Origin: Robbsia sp. KACC 23696
GTDB taxonomy: Bacteria > Pseudomonadota > Gammaproteobacteria > Burkholderiales > Burkholderiaceae
NCBI RefSeq assembly: GCF_039852015.1
Contig: NZ_CP156627.1
Span: 1,517,534-1,581,533 of the forward strand
Length of the DNA stretch: 64,000 bases
Direction: 5' to 3'
Positions 1 through 10,371 of the stretch are shown here, piece by piece. Below the pieces are notes generated by a model that was not told the DNA's origin, ran no database searches, and saw nothing but the letters and a program-made list of their open reading frames with translations. Position numbers and translations under genes: made by a program. Every line of letters starts with the position of its first letter. Positions within the stretch are counted from its first letter, which is position 1.

Positions 1-5
1 CATCC

Positions 6-1520
6 GTGGAAGGAGACACCGCGGCGGCACGTTTTAGCGTTGTACTCGCGAGCCAGGTACCGCGTATCGCAGGACGTCACGTCGCGCATCTCGTGTCGCT
101 GGAAGACGTCGATCTGAGGGATCGGTCACTTCCAGGCACGGACGTCCATCTCATCAGTTTGTTTCACTGGGAATTTACCCACCTTGCAGGTCGCACCGAT
201 ACGCCGCTCGGCACGCTGATGCATCTGGACATCGGTCCGCTTGCTTTACCGGTCCGGACACCGGATGGTCATGATACGGCCGAGAAGGCAATGGTAAAGT
301 GGGCCTTGGCGCAAGGGTACTGCGCACTCAACCACGTCATGCGCGGTCCGCTGAACACCGTGTCGTGGTATCGGGGGCCGCTGCAATCGTCAAAGCGCAT
401 CGACCCCATGTTGAACCCGAAAACCGCTTTTGCATTGAACAGCGACAGTCTGCTGCGCTATGACCCCGCGATCGGGATGTTCGATGTCAGTCTGGCTGCA
501 GCTTGGCAACTCGGACGCATGGCGGCCATGAACGATGCGGCATTCAGTGCGACGTTGCTGCGTTGGCGTCAGACCGTTTCCCGTGAAGCACAACGCAAGC
601 GCCTGGCACCCATGGCGGAAATAAGCGATGTAAGCGCCGCGAAGGAATCAGGCCACGATGCGCCGCGCGAATCGAACAGTGTCGGTGCGGCGTGGCATGC
701 GTTACCCATGGACACGGACGCGGCATTGTTGCAAAAAGCACTGAACGACATCACACAACCTCGGCACATCAGGTCGGACCATCCTGGCGAAGCGGTGGAC
801 CCCACCGGCGCAGAGGATGAAGCGCGCGTATTCACCTGGCTGGACGATTTGACGACCTTCAAGCATGTCCCGACACAGTACCTCGTCCCGGATCCTAATA
901 TGTTGCCCCCCGAGAGTTTGCGATTCTTTCAGGTGGACGCGAATTGGTTGCTGGCGCTCGTCGCCGGTGCGCTACGGCTGAACACGGATGCAGCGGCACG
1001 TGACGCATTTTACGAATCGGCGTGGCTCGCACGTCACTTTCCAACACCGTCCGGCCTCGCGAAAACGGACCATGCGCAGGTAGGCGGCGCTTCATCAACA
1101 TCCGCCAACGTTTTTACCGGTTTCCTGCTGCGCTCGCAACTGGTGGCAACGTGGCAAGGGCTCGAAGTACGAGGAAAGGTCCGGGACCGCCCTCTCGGCG
1201 ACGGAAAAGATCCCACCGGCAAGACCGACGATGCATCGGGGCCGGCGTGCCAACCGATGCGTCTCGATATCATCGGACCCTCGATGCTGTTCGCGCTATA
1301 TCGTGGATCGCTCGAATCGGTCGAATTCGTCGAACCTGCGGAGACGACGGCGTTTTTCGTACCCGCAGAGCCCTATTTTCGACGCCAGACAGCCGCACGC
1401 TACACGGGTGGCGCATCAGCGCCGCTCGCGTCGTCGATCTTCGCCACGCATCATACGCAAACCAGCCGATCGGTCCGTTTTTACTTCGACGATCAACACG
1501 CCACGCCCCTTGCAAAATGA
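6..1520 (+). CDS. Hypothetical protein, 5' end probably outside window
   Basis: A protein of at least 504 residues with no function I can assign. The frame is still open at the left edge (the first in-window start is GTG at 6), so the true N-terminus is probably upstream. It looks soluble, with no signal peptide or membrane segment visible. The most distinctive stretch is near residues 290-325, containing YLVPDPNMLPPESLRFF followed by VDANW. I recall similar strings in uncharacterised bacterial proteins, but this is memory and not a search result. The stop overlaps the next start as ATGA, so translation is coupled to the 1281-residue protein that follows. Together with the two later genes it forms an apparent operon of unknown role. 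Confidence 0.7.
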   Translation: MEGDTAAARFSVVLASQVPRIAGRHVAHLVSLEDVDLRDRSLPGTDVHLISLFHWEFTHLAGRTDTPLGTLMHLDIGPLALPVRTPDGHDTAEKAMVKWALAQGYCALNHVMRGPLNTVSWYRGPLQSSKRIDPMLNPKTAFALNSDSLLRYDPAIGMFDVSLAAAWQLGRMAAMNDAAFSATLLRWRQTVSREAQRKRLAPMAEISDVSAAKESGHDAPRESNSVGAAWHALPMDTDAALLQKALNDITQPRHIRSDHPGEAVDPTGAEDEARVFTWLDDLTTFKHVPTQYLVPDPNMLPPESLRFFQVDANWLLALVAGALRLNTDAAARDAFYESAWLARHFPTPSGLAKTDHAQVGGASSTSANVFTGFLLRSQLVATWQGLEVRGKVRDRPLGDGKDPTGKTDDASGPACQPMRLDIIGPSMLFALYRGSLESVEFVEPAETTAFFVPAEPYFRRQTAARYTGGASAPLASSIFATHHTQTSRSVRFYFDDQHATPLAK

Positions 1521-4500
1521 CCATCGAACGCACCTCTCCCCTCGGACCGCTACTGCTACCGATCGACGTTAATGCAATGCGCATCGGGCACGGTGACAGC
1601 GTCGAAGACCGTCAGCTCGTTGCGCCGTTCTATCATTTTTTCGACCTGCCGACCGGTGCGGAACACGGCGACGCACGGGCCCCCTATATCTCGAAAACGC
1701 TCGGCGATCAGGCGCAAACGTTCGCAGGCCGCACGCAAGCGCAAGCCGGGATTCACCTGCATTGGACGCTGCCCCAGATATTAAGGCATGGGGTGCAACC
1801 GAAAACCGCTGTCGCATCGGACGCCCACGCCGGTGCGGTGCGATTTCCGCGCCTGCCCAATCGCTGGCTCATCACACGATTCGCGACCTCCGCGGCGGCC
1901 CGTTCGCCGACACCTGCGTACCGAAGCCGGCGATGGCTTGTGGAAAGCGATCGCCTGTCAACAGCGCCGTTGCCAGACAACGGCGGATTGCCGCATCCGA
2001 GCGTGCTCTACAACGATCAAGGCGTCGCTACGCCATGCTATCTTGGCTGGCGCTCGGATCTCGATCTCCCGGCCAGCGAAGACGACGTGGCGTTCCGCAC
2101 CGCGCCACGCAAGCGCAAGGCATTATCGGAACTGACAGCCATCGCCTATGGCAGCCCTGTTTTTACGTCGCTGTACACGCATTGCTCGACAATCCTCGGC
2201 GCCTATGACGACCTGCGAGACCTGCCCCGGGAATCTGCCGAGGAGGGATGGCTGCTGACGTATCACGTGAGCGGCTGGTACGAAGGCGATCAGGTATCGT
2301 CCGATACCTGCATGGGCGAGGCCGAACTCATCGCCGCGATGTGCAATGACACGCCAGACGCGGTGCCGGACGCGGCGGACCGACTGGTCTGCGCCGGATC
2401 AATCGATGGATTGTCGTGGTCTGTGGACGTCCGCTATCGCGAACGCGAGCGACAGCAATATCAAGATGACCCCACATTCTTCGCGCTGGGCCAGACAGAA
2501 GAAGAAGCGATCGCCGCTGGCATTGCCACCCGGCTTGGGAAGCCGGATCTGGAAGCCCTGCTATTGCTTTTGCAGTTCGGCGAACTTGGCACCCATGACG
2601 AGGCGACCCCCGCGGATGTCGACTTCGTCGATCGACTTCATGAAGCGACGTTCAAGCCGGTCGATGCCGGCCGTATCTGGACCTTGAAACGCAAGACGCA
2701 TCCGACGCGCGGCAAGGACAGCGAAAACGCGGATGTGCCACCACCCAGTGCGGCGTCGTTGAGCGCGCTGGCATCGCTTAATAGGTTGCAGTCCGATTGG
2801 GATGCGATAACGCTCACCTTGCATGCCAAGAAACAGCAACTCTTTGCCGACTGGCAGACATGGATGAACCTGCTGTACGCGCCGGATGGTTTGCCCGGCA
2901 CCATGCTTCGCGACCCCGATGTGTTGCGGGCGTATATCGAGGAACAAGCGGACGATATCGCCACATTGCAACGCATGCACCGAGAGCGTGGGCAAGCGAG
3001 CGTTCAAGCCGAGGCGGCGCTGGAGGCGATGCTCGTACGCCATGAAGATGCGCCGTTTTATGACGTGGTGGATGTCGCCGCGCCGCGTCACTGGCAAGCC
3101 GAAGAGCCGGTTCTCATGCTGTTCGGCGGCGCGGCGCGACGCTTGTCAACCCCGATCCTCGACACGCCCGCGCAACGTCTCGTCACGGCCGCCATCCCGA
3201 CGATGCTCGCCTTGGACACCAGCACATCGCTCGATATCGTCTCTCTGTTTCCCATTGCGTCAACGCAAGGTTTCGTGCCTGATGCCATTGCCGTCCTGAT
3301 CGATCAACTCGCCCGCGAGGCCGTGCTGACGTCGTCAGCGTTTGAACGCTATATGTCGGACCGCACACACGCGCCGCTCTCTGCGCTACGTGACGCCTTC
3401 ACGCCATTACGCGCCCCACGACGTATCGGCGAGCAGTCAAAAAGTGACTTCGACGATACGATACCAAGCGCAACGGTACGTGCAGGACGTAACGCCGACG
3501 CGTTTTACACGCGTTGGCGACCGGTCATGATGCGCTACGCCGCCGACGTTCACGCCGCGTGTAGCACGTCGCCTTGTGATGCGTCGCCCCAGGGCCCTGT
3601 TCTGGATCGATTTCACTGGGCTGATCGAAATACGCTGCTGCCGTCGGGGAAGAGTACGTCATGGCCCGTCTACGGGTACGAGGGCACGTCGCTGCTGTCG
3701 GATCATGGCAATGTGGGATTGATACAAGCGCTCGACGCCCTCGATGCGCGCCTGCAACCGCAGACCGACGTAGCGAGTGGCGTTGACGACATCGCAGACG
3801 CGGAACGATCTGATGCGCGGGCATCGCTGGCAAGCACACTAACGACATTGCGTGATTTCAAGCAGGTGGTCGGCAGCTTGCCGCAACTCGCGCAGAGCCT
3901 CACCGGTCTATATACCGCGATGTCGGGTTTCGTCGATAACCTTCAGTTGAACATCGCCGATCCTTACGCCAGTCAGGCCCGCGAGCCGTTCATCGACAAA
4001 GTGAGAAAGGCACTGGAGCGGGATCACTGGTTATCGCCACGTCCCACTGCACCTTTCCTCCCCATCGATGGCGGCGGCTTTACCTTACGTTGCGTAGAGG
4101 TACTCGATGCATTCGGCCGTACGCGGCGCTTTGACGATTTCAGCGACCGGCTGGCCGTCGCAACACGCATGCGCCGCGGCCCCGACATGCCAGAAATGCA
4201 TGCGCAACTGCCGGCGCGACTCGTCCAGGCCGCGCAATTGCATTTCCGCTGGGCACTCCGATCACGCGGCACAGACAAGGCATCGGCAAGCGATGCCAGC
4301 GATACCACCGATACCACCGAGGTGACGTCGCCGACGCCGATCCTGGGTTGGGCACTGTATCAACCGCTCGAAAATGCCCTGGTGTTCTATGGCAACGGTG
4401 GCGCACCCATCGTCGCCATCTCATCGAATTCCCACGCACCGGGCTTAAGCGTCGTGAATCGCACTTATTTCCCGAATGCACGTACCGCATTGGCCTCGCA

Positions 4501-5362
4501 CCCAGAACTGCAACAGCTGCTCGACAGCGTGACGAAGACCGACGAAACACTCCTCCGATTCATGACGCGTGTCCGCGCTGGCGTCGCACAATGCGAGCCG
4601 GCAACGGGCGATCAATCCGGCTTGACGCATCTTGTCGGTAGACCGTTGGCCTTGGTGCACGCAACCATACAGATTGCGCTGCGCGGCGGTGCCGCACTCG
4701 ATCAAGGGTACACCGCGCTCCAAGCGCGCATAGACGGCGCGGAACCCGCCAGGACGCACGCGCTCCGTCAGACCCGATTCGAAGTCAAGCTCGGTGGACA
4801 TACGGAGGCTGACGATGGATTGATAAGCTACTGGCTGGGTAGCGAACGTGGATTCGACTTCGATACCTTTCATGGCCCTGCAAATCATGACGCAATGTCG
4901 ATCGACACGCTCGAAGACGTACCAAACAGCCTCATTCTGAGCGCGGGCGATGGTCCGCCGACGTCGCTTGCGTTGCTTATCGATCCATTCGCCGAGGTCA
5001 ATGCACGCAGCGGCATTCTTCCGGCGAAGGCGATTACGTTGCCAGCGGAGTACTATGCATCAACGTTGAAACGATTCGAATTTGCGATTCATGCCAGCCC
5101 GACCCTCGCGTTGAAACCACGTACGACACAGGACAATACGTGGGCGGTCGTGCACCCCCGGTATGGCCGTCATCAATGGCAATGGCGTCTACCCGTCGAT
5201 GCAGATGAATCGAGTACGTCTAACAGCAAGGATCTGCCTTTGTGCGACGCAAACGAGAGACCTCTCGATTTCGAGCACGATGTACGCCATCTCCTCGACG
5301 GTTGGTTGATGATGAAGCGCGATGCAGCCGAACCGGCAACGTCACCCGATCCAGACCGATAG
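1517..5362 (+). CDS. Very large hypothetical protein (1281 aa)
   Basis: Function unknown. The start at 1517 is chosen because ATGA overlaps the upstream stop; the frame stays open further upstream, but that part runs over the preceding gene. The N-terminal part has aromatic motifs LHWTLP (about residues 81-86) and FPRLPNRWLITR (about 109-120). Two probable helical coiled-coil stretches follow at about 418-448 and 468-508, then PRHWQAEEPVLML near 522. No signal peptide or transmembrane segments are visible, so a cytoplasmic or particle-associated protein is most likely. I recall this motif set from uncharacterised giant proteins in other bacteria, without a known function. The repeated W/H-rich motifs might suggest carbohydrate or ligand contacts, which is speculation. 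Confidence 0.75.
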   Translation: MTIERTSPLGPLLLPIDVNAMRIGHGDSVEDRQLVAPFYHFFDLPTGAEHGDARAPYISKTLGDQAQTFAGRTQAQAGIHLHWTLPQILRHGVQPKTAVASDAHAGAVRFPRLPNRWLITRFATSAAARSPTPAYRSRRWLVESDRLSTAPLPDNGGLPHPSVLYNDQGVATPCYLGWRSDLDLPASEDDVAFRTAPRKRKALSELTAIAYGSPVFTSLYTHCSTILGAYDDLRDLPRESAEEGWLLTYHVSGWYEGDQVSSDTCMGEAELIAAMCNDTPDAVPDAADRLVCAGSIDGLSWSVDVRYRERERQQYQDDPTFFALGQTEEEAIAAGIATRLGKPDLEALLLLLQFGELGTHDEATPADVDFVDRLHEATFKPVDAGRIWTLKRKTHPTRGKDSENADVPPPSAASLSALASLNRLQSDWDAITLTLHAKKQQLFADWQTWMNLLYAPDGLPGTMLRDPDVLRAYIEEQADDIATLQRMHRERGQASVQAEAALEAMLVRHEDAPFYDVVDVAAPRHWQAEEPVLMLFGGAARRLSTPILDTPAQRLVTAAIPTMLALDTSTSLDIVSLFPIASTQGFVPDAIAVLIDQLAREAVLTSSAFERYMSDRTHAPLSALRDAFTPLRAPRRIGEQSKSDFDDTIPSATVRAGRNADAFYTRWRPVMMRYAADVHAACSTSPCDASPQGPVLDRFHWADRNTLLPSGKSTSWPVYGYEGTSLLSDHGNVGLIQALDALDARLQPQTDVASGVDDIADAERSDARASLASTLTTLRDFKQVVGSLPQLAQSLTGLYTAMSGFVDNLQLNIADPYASQAREPFIDKVRKALERDHWLSPRPTAPFLPIDGGGFTLRCVEVLDAFGRTRRFDDFSDRLAVATRMRRGPDMPEMHAQLPARLVQAAQLHFRWALRSRGTDKASASDASDTTDTTEVTSPTPILGWALYQPLENALVFYGNGGAPIVAISSNSHAPGLSVVNRTYFPNARTALASHPELQQLLDSVTKTDETLLRFMTRVRAGVAQCEPATGDQSGLTHLVGRPLALVHATIQIALRGGAALDQGYTALQARIDGAEPARTHALRQTRFEVKLGGHTEADDGLISYWLGSERGFDFDTFHGPANHDAMSIDTLEDVPNSLILSAGDGPPTSLALLIDPFAEVNARSGILPAKAITLPAEYYASTLKRFEFAIHASPTLALKPRTTQDNTWAVVHPRYGRHQWQWRLPVDADESSTSNSKDLPLCDANERPLDFEHDVRHLLDGWLMMKRDAAEPATSPDPDR

Positions 5363-5377
5363 GACAAAGAGAGCAAT

Positions 5378-6988
5378 ATGAGCGCGCTTTCCTTTTCACT
5401 CGACACCATTGCCGATCTCGCGGCGCACGCCGAATGGCCGCGCCGAAACGCAACCAGTCCGTTCCTGGCGTTGCTCGAGATCGATGAGGAGCAGTGTCGA
5501 CTGCGCCTGACAAACATCGGTTTGAAGCCGCTAACGCGCTTTGCTACCAACGCGTCGAGGTTGCTCCTCTTTTTCGAACAGTTCATCGATGCTCCCACAC
5601 TGAGTAGCATCCGAAGCACTTGCACGGATCAGTGGCTGGTCGAAGCCGTTCCGAGCGCCAATGCATTGGTGGTCAGACCGGTCAGAACGCTTGCAGTCGC
5701 GTCGAAAGAAACCCTCGAAATCTCGTTGACCATCGGTCTGCGGCGAAGCCGGCCCGACAGCGACATCGTATCGTCGTTGCGGCACACCCCGCTTACGCTG
5801 GGCTTTATCGGCGTAGAGGGACTACCGCGCTATTATGCGCAGATGATACCGTGTGAAATCAGCACTACAACGCGCGTGTTACCGTTGCCACCATTGCGCG
5901 CCTATCTGAATTCGCGCGTTGTGGTCGCCGATCAGATGCCGCGCCGTCTGATGCTAATGATAAGCAGTGGACAAGGGCAGCCATGGCGCATCTCAAATGG
6001 CCTCGATCGGGACGATACGGTTGCGGCGTTAGCAGTGGACACGATGTTCTGTATCGGTTTCTCGCAAGCCGATGCGGCGTCGCTATCCACGTGGCGTGAT
6101 GCGTTGCGTCGCGCCACCCTCCGCGTTGCCGAGCCGGCGTCCGATGCGTGGATTGTGGAAACGTCGCGGGGTAGCGTCGCGCTACCCCGCTGGCAGCTTG
6201 TACCCAAGCTGGCTTCTGAACGTGGTCCCACCATGATGACAGGCGCGTTGTTGATGGAGATAGACGGCCTCTCGCTGGACAGCGAAACGGCCATTGACCT
6301 GGAGGTGACAAGTGTGGCGACGCGCTCGCATGCCGCCTACTCGCGAACTTTCCGACTGACGTCTTGTCTCTTGGTATCCGAGACAGAAACGACCATCGCC
6401 GTGCCGGATGCCGCGGCGACGAAGGCGCGGCAAAACCGCCTGCTCGCTTTGCAAAGCCGGCATCTCCTCGATGGATCAGTCATACACACGCCGACGCTTC
6501 GCAGCAAGGATATGATCGGCCGGCCTCGCTATGCGCTGCAGCTGCGAATTTTCAACGGATCGTCGACACCTTTGGTCTATCTCACCGCCTTCACGGGCCC
6601 GCGTTTGAACGGTGTGTCGCTTTCCGTACCAGAAAGAGCGCACGATGTGCCTACCGAAAGAACCGTACTGGCCGTTTTTTCACAACTGGCGTTTGATCAT
6701 GCGATCACCGTTTCTTACCAGTTGGAACGGCGACGCGTGCTCTCGATCACGGCCTGCATGTATCAAAATGGCACTATGCGTATTAAGGCGATTATTTCGC
6801 CATGGCGCGACGAGGATAGGCATGCAGAGGGCACCGTCTCGACTGTCTATGATGCAGTGACAGACGACGACATCGCCGTTTTCTCAACGATAGCCGCCGA
6901 TGCCGGCGAACTGCGCGCCAACATCGTGATAACGGACCGCTCAGTGGCCACGGCGCCGTTGCATACGCGTACGCCATTGGAACAGTAA
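5378..6988 (+). CDS. Hypothetical protein (536 aa)
   Basis: A 536-residue protein with no recognised domain. It begins 15 nt after the 1281-residue gene behind a purine-rich AAAGAGAG ribosome site, so it belongs to the same transcript. The sequence alternates short hydrophobic strands with polar turns throughout, for example LQLRIFNGSSTPLVYLTAF near residue 390. This looks like a mostly beta-sandwich protein. No signal peptide, transmembrane helix or catalytic motif is visible. A structural or binding role next to the giant protein is plausible but is inference from context only. Confidence 0.7.
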   Translation: MSALSFSLDTIADLAAHAEWPRRNATSPFLALLEIDEEQCRLRLTNIGLKPLTRFATNASRLLLFFEQFIDAPTLSSIRSTCTDQWLVEAVPSANALVVRPVRTLAVASKETLEISLTIGLRRSRPDSDIVSSLRHTPLTLGFIGVEGLPRYYAQMIPCEISTTTRVLPLPPLRAYLNSRVVVADQMPRRLMLMISSGQGQPWRISNGLDRDDTVAALAVDTMFCIGFSQADAASLSTWRDALRRATLRVAEPASDAWIVETSRGSVALPRWQLVPKLASERGPTMMTGALLMEIDGLSLDSETAIDLEVTSVATRSHAAYSRTFRLTSCLLVSETETTIAVPDAAATKARQNRLLALQSRHLLDGSVIHTPTLRSKDMIGRPRYALQLRIFNGSSTPLVYLTAFTGPRLNGVSLSVPERAHDVPTERTVLAVFSQLAFDHAITVSYQLERRRVLSITACMYQNGTMRIKAIISPWRDEDRHAEGTVSTVYDAVTDDDIAVFSTIAADAGELRANIVITDRSVATAPLHTRTPLEQ

Positions 6989-7043
6989 GCGGGATCACGC
7001 TGTTGCGCACCTGTTTTTATCATATCGACCGTTATGGTGTGTC

Positions 7044-7640
7044 ATGTTGCTACGAATCAACGCCTTATTTCGCAATAGTGCGACGCTTGCATCACGCGAG
7101 CTATTTGCACGGGAAACCGAACGACGCAATGGGCGTGACATCAAAGCGGGCGCCGATCTCATCGCTGCGTCGTCGAGTCACGCCGTGGGGCTGACGGTCC
7201 GGCTGATGAACGCCAGCGGACAACGGATGGTGCTCCAGCGCATCCATTATTTCAGCGGGGAGATAGTGCGTGAGCCATGCGAAAGCATTCTCGACGATGG
7301 GCAGTGGAGTATCTTCGTTTTGAGTGCGGACGCTGTCGGCTTTCTCGTCTATCGCATCGTCGATGGCGATGCACTCACACCGACATCGACCGACGCCGGA
7401 ACCGACGTACTGATTGCTTGGCGGGTAGGTGGCGGTCGTTTTTTGAATGTCCACAGCGAGTTGAGCCGTGATCGGCCCTGGACAGTGGGCGATGTCGTCG
7501 CTGACGAGTGGATCGAGGCAGTGCTAAACGCCACCGGACACGTCCCTCATCGCATCGAGGTCAGTGTTCATCCCACGCGCAAAGTGATTGGCGAATCGCA
7601 GCGGGATGACATCGATAGTCTGTCGATACAAATCATCTAG
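7044..7640 (+). CDS. Hypothetical beta-rich protein (198 aa)
   Basis: A 198-residue protein of unknown function closing the first gene cluster. It starts 55 nt after the previous stop, without a strong Shine-Dalgarno sequence. Residues about 50-155 look like a compact beta-sandwich, with alternating strands such as GLTVRLMNASGQRMVLQRI and DVLIAWRVGGGRFLNV. The size and strand pattern vaguely resemble aegerolysin- or actinoporin-like folds, but no diagnostic motif supports this and I do not call it. A low-complexity acidic/threonine link (PTSTDAGTD) lies near residue 115. Confidence 0.6.
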   Translation: MLLRINALFRNSATLASRELFARETERRNGRDIKAGADLIAASSSHAVGLTVRLMNASGQRMVLQRIHYFSGEIVREPCESILDDGQWSIFVLSADAVGFLVYRIVDGDALTPTSTDAGTDVLIAWRVGGGRFLNVHSELSRDRPWTVGDVVADEWIEAVLNATGHVPHRIEVSVHPTRKVIGESQRDDIDSLSIQII

Positions 7641-7729
7641 GGGTGGTTCAACGAAAGCGCGCTCCTAGGACTGCCTGCATCCCCAATGCATGAATATTAC
7701 ATTTTATTTACAACAGTTGTCGCACGGTT

Positions 7730-8378
7730 TTACGCGCACTGCATTAATCGCGGTACGGTGTTCCTTTCTGGATTCAGCCACACTTCTGTCTTCAAATTCC
7801 AGTCGCGCAAGCCTCTTGTCCATCTGCGAGGCGCCCGCTCGCGCGCTATCGCGTAGACTTCATGGCGCTTGGTTATCAACTCCTCTGCTTGTCCGTTGTG
7901 GCGCTGTGCTGGGGGAACGAACTTCAGGCCGCTATGTTTATGCGTATGGTTGTACGACTGTACAAATCGATGCATCCATTCACGTGCCGCCGTTGTCCGA
8001 GTGCAGCACCAGTGGCTTACCAATGCGTGCTTCGGCCAAGCTGGCCCGCTGCATCAGGCGTGCTGCGTGCTGCGCCGACTCCTCCTCGTGCACTTCGTGC
8101 GCGACGATCTTGCGGCTGAACACGTCCAACACCATGTACCAATAAAATTATTGTCCCTTTATTGATAAGGGTAACCAGTTATGTCCCAGCTCCCGTCTAC
8201 GACAGTACTCGCCGAGCTCGGATGCGTTTAACCCTGCCGTTTCTAGAATCACAGCAAACTTGTCTTCCGAGGACCACGCCTCAGGATTCTTCCCATCACC
8301 CGGCACGACCATTCCTTGCGATTTGACCTGACGACGCCATGTATAAAGCGTTTGCTCAGTTATATACTCGCTATCTTA
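7730..8378 (-). pseudogene. Decayed IS3-family transposase (OrfA/OrfB remnants)
   Basis: Several pieces of one IS3-family element are readable on the minus strand in different frames. At about 8180-8378 lies an OrfA-like piece, TEQTLYTWRRQVKSQG followed by VVPGDGKNPEAWSSEDKFA. At about 8020-8160 is an integrase-core piece, YWYMVLDVFSRKIVAHEVH running to LVLHSDNG. At 7730-8015 is the C-terminal piece, YNHTHKHSGLKFVPPAQRH ending in VWLNPER. The middle of the core after HSDNG is missing and the frame changes there. Another frame change and a large deletion separate the OrfA part from the core. No terminal inverted repeats were identified. The element is dead. Confidence 0.8.
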
Positions 8379-8704
8379 CCGCCCCCGGAATTCAACATCT
8401 AAAATTACTCCGTGCGACAACTAGTCTGACGCCAGCGGAGATCGTCCCACTTTAAACCGGGTGGTAAAAAATTTACGAATTCTGCCCGTATATTTTAATG
8501 CCGCGTTGCTTGTAATCGACACAGCATTGCAGAACCTCCATGGCAACAATTGTCATGGCCAAAAATTCGTCTCGAAAAATATGAGTTGATGGCTTCAGTA
8601 AATCTAAATTGAGCCGTAAAACGCTTGCAACAAGCGATCGTTCACGAGGACCCGTGTCTAGCGCCACGGGAGCGGTAATATTTGCAGGCTATCGAGGTGA
8701 TGAA
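8379..8704. other. AT-rich gap upstream of the chemoreceptor
   Basis: About 325 bases without a credible gene. The base composition is clearly more AT-rich than the neighbouring genes, as expected for old inserted or non-coding DNA beside an insertion-sequence remnant. It must contain the promoter of the downstream chemoreceptor, but I cannot single out a convincing -35/-10 pair. Confidence 0.4.
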
Positions 8705-10306
8705 ATGACCCAACTGAATATAAAATCCAACAAGATCTCAGTTAAAGGGAAGCTTTCCATAGGGTTCGGCTTTCTCAGCGTGTTGGTGCTCATTGTTTCC
8801 GGTATTTCTCTTAAGTCGTTAGGCAATGCGAATGATCGCTTCAGCGACTATATAACTGGAATCAGCAAACGTGCAGACACGGTGCAAAACGTCCGGACCG
8901 CCGTCGACCGACGCGCGATTGCGGCACGGAATATGGCCCTTGTGACGACGTCCGCGGATTTGGAAGCGCAGCGGGCAGCCGAAGCCGAGGCGCAACAGGA
9001 CGTTCAAGCAAACTTGAAAACGTTAAACGACCTGATTGCTACCGGCGCGAACGTTACCGAAAAGGCCCGCAACTTGGTGGATGCCATCAACCAGGTCGAA
9101 GCGAAATATAGCGTGGTGGCACAAAACATCGTTGCGCTGGCCTTAGCGAACAAGCGCGACGAAGCAGTCGTAAAAATCAACGTTGAATGCCAGCCGTTGT
9201 TATCCGAACTTATCAAAGCCACTGATGCCTATGCAAGTTACACGCTTGGCCGAGAAGCCGCGCTGGTTCGTGAAGATAACGAAAACTATGCACGTCAGAG
9301 AACCATTCTTATTTTAATTTGTCTCAGCGCGATTGCTGCGGCAGTGATTACGGGAAGTGTGATTGTGCGTGGCCTCACGCGAGCACTTGGGGCGGAGCCC
9401 GTGGATCTCAGTGATGTAACGCAACGAATCGCAAATGGAGACCTTAGTGCAATCGCGCCAGCCGCTGCGGCACCAAAGGGCAGCGTGCTGTCGTCGATGG
9501 GCATCATGCAGGCGAGTCTAGTCCGTTTGATTGGCGATGTCCGAACCGCCGCCGATAGCATCGCCACAGGTTCCGGCGAAATCGCGTCGGGAAATGCCGA
9601 TCTGTCGTCGCGAACCGAACAGCAGGCTGCTTCGCTGCAAGAGACCGCTTCAAGCATGGAGGAATTGACATCCACGGTCCGACACAATTCCGAGAACGCA
9701 CAACAGGCGACCTCTCTGGCAACCAGTGCCTCAGAGGTGGCTCAGCGCGGTAGCGCGGCGGTTGGGCGTATGGTAGCGACCATGGACCAAATCAGTGGCA
9801 GCTCGAACAAGATTGCCGAGATTACGGGAATTATCGAAGGGATCGCCTTCCAAACGAATATTCTCGCGCTCAACGCGGCAGTGGAAGCGGCACGCGCTGG
9901 AGATCAGGGTCGTGGATTCGCCGTCGTTGCCGGCGAGGTGCGTAATCTCGCGCAACGCTCTTCCAGTGCCGCAAAAGAAATCAAAGACTTGATCAGCACA
10001 TCGGTACAAAAGATTCAGGCGGGTTCGTCGCTTGCCCACGAGGCCGGCGAGACGATGTCCGAGGTCACGCAAGCCGTCGTGCGCGTGACAGATATTATGT
10101 CGGAGATCGCAGCGGCGTCGACTGAGCAGAGTCGCGGTATTGAGCAAGTTAATCAGGCCATCACACAAATGGATCAGGTGACACAGCAAAACGCGGCTTT
10201 GGTCGAAGAGGCGGCCGCGGCTTCAACGTCTCTCGAACATCAGGGACAGCAGCTTAACAAAGCGATTGGATACTTCCGGTTAGAGGCCGTTGCTAGACTT
10301 GCATGA
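8705..10306 (+). CDS. Methyl-accepting chemotaxis protein
   Basis: A 533-residue inner-membrane chemoreceptor that relays ligand binding to the CheA/CheW array. The start at 8705 is preferred over an in-frame start 96 nt upstream because GAGG lies 7 nt before it. Order: TM1 (about 17-36), a roughly 165-residue periplasmic four-helix-bundle sensor, TM2 (about 200-220), HAMP (about 221-275), then the long cytoplasmic signalling helices. The conserved hairpin tip is at about 379-420 ([19 protein letters not shown], then [18 protein letters not shown]). There is no C-terminal CheR/CheB-tethering pentapeptide. Ligand unknown. It stands alone between transposase remnants, with no che genes nearby, so it probably feeds the main chemotaxis array. 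Confidence 0.95.
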   Translation: MTQLNIKSNKISVKGKLSIGFGFLSVLVLIVSGISLKSLGNANDRFSDYITGISKRADTVQNVRTAVDRRAIAARNMALVTTSADLEAQRAAEAEAQQDVQANLKTLNDLIATGANVTEKARNLVDAINQVEAKYSVVAQNIVALALANKRDEAVVKINVECQPLLSELIKATDAYASYTLGREAALVREDNENYARQRTILILICLSAIAAAVITGSVIVRGLTRALGAEPVDLSDVTQRIANGDLSAIAPAAAAPKGSVLSSMGIMQASLVRLIGDVRTAADSIATGSGEIASGNADLSSRTEQQAASLQETASSMEELTSTVRHNSENAQQATSLATSASEVAQRGSAAVGRMVATMDQISGSSNKIAEITGIIEGIAFQTNILALNAAVEAARAGDQGRGFAVVAGEVRNLAQRSSSAAKEIKDLISTSVQKIQAGSSLAHEAGETMSEVTQAVVRVTDIMSEIAAASTEQSRGIEQVNQAITQMDQVTQQNAALVEEAAAASTSLEHQGQQLNKAIGYFRLEAVARLA

Positions 10307-10371
10307 GTATCGGAAGGTAGGGATCCAATGGGCCATGCTGCATACGATGCCATTGCGAAGGAAACACGCTC

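Noticed and set aside
1022..1516. N-terminal extension of the 1281-residue protein
   Set aside because: The frame is open, but it lies entirely inside the preceding gene and reads as basic low-complexity sequence. The ATGA at 1517 is the better start.
7044..7640. Aegerolysin or actinoporin assignment
   Set aside because: Only size and strand-like pattern suggest it; no diagnostic motif was found.
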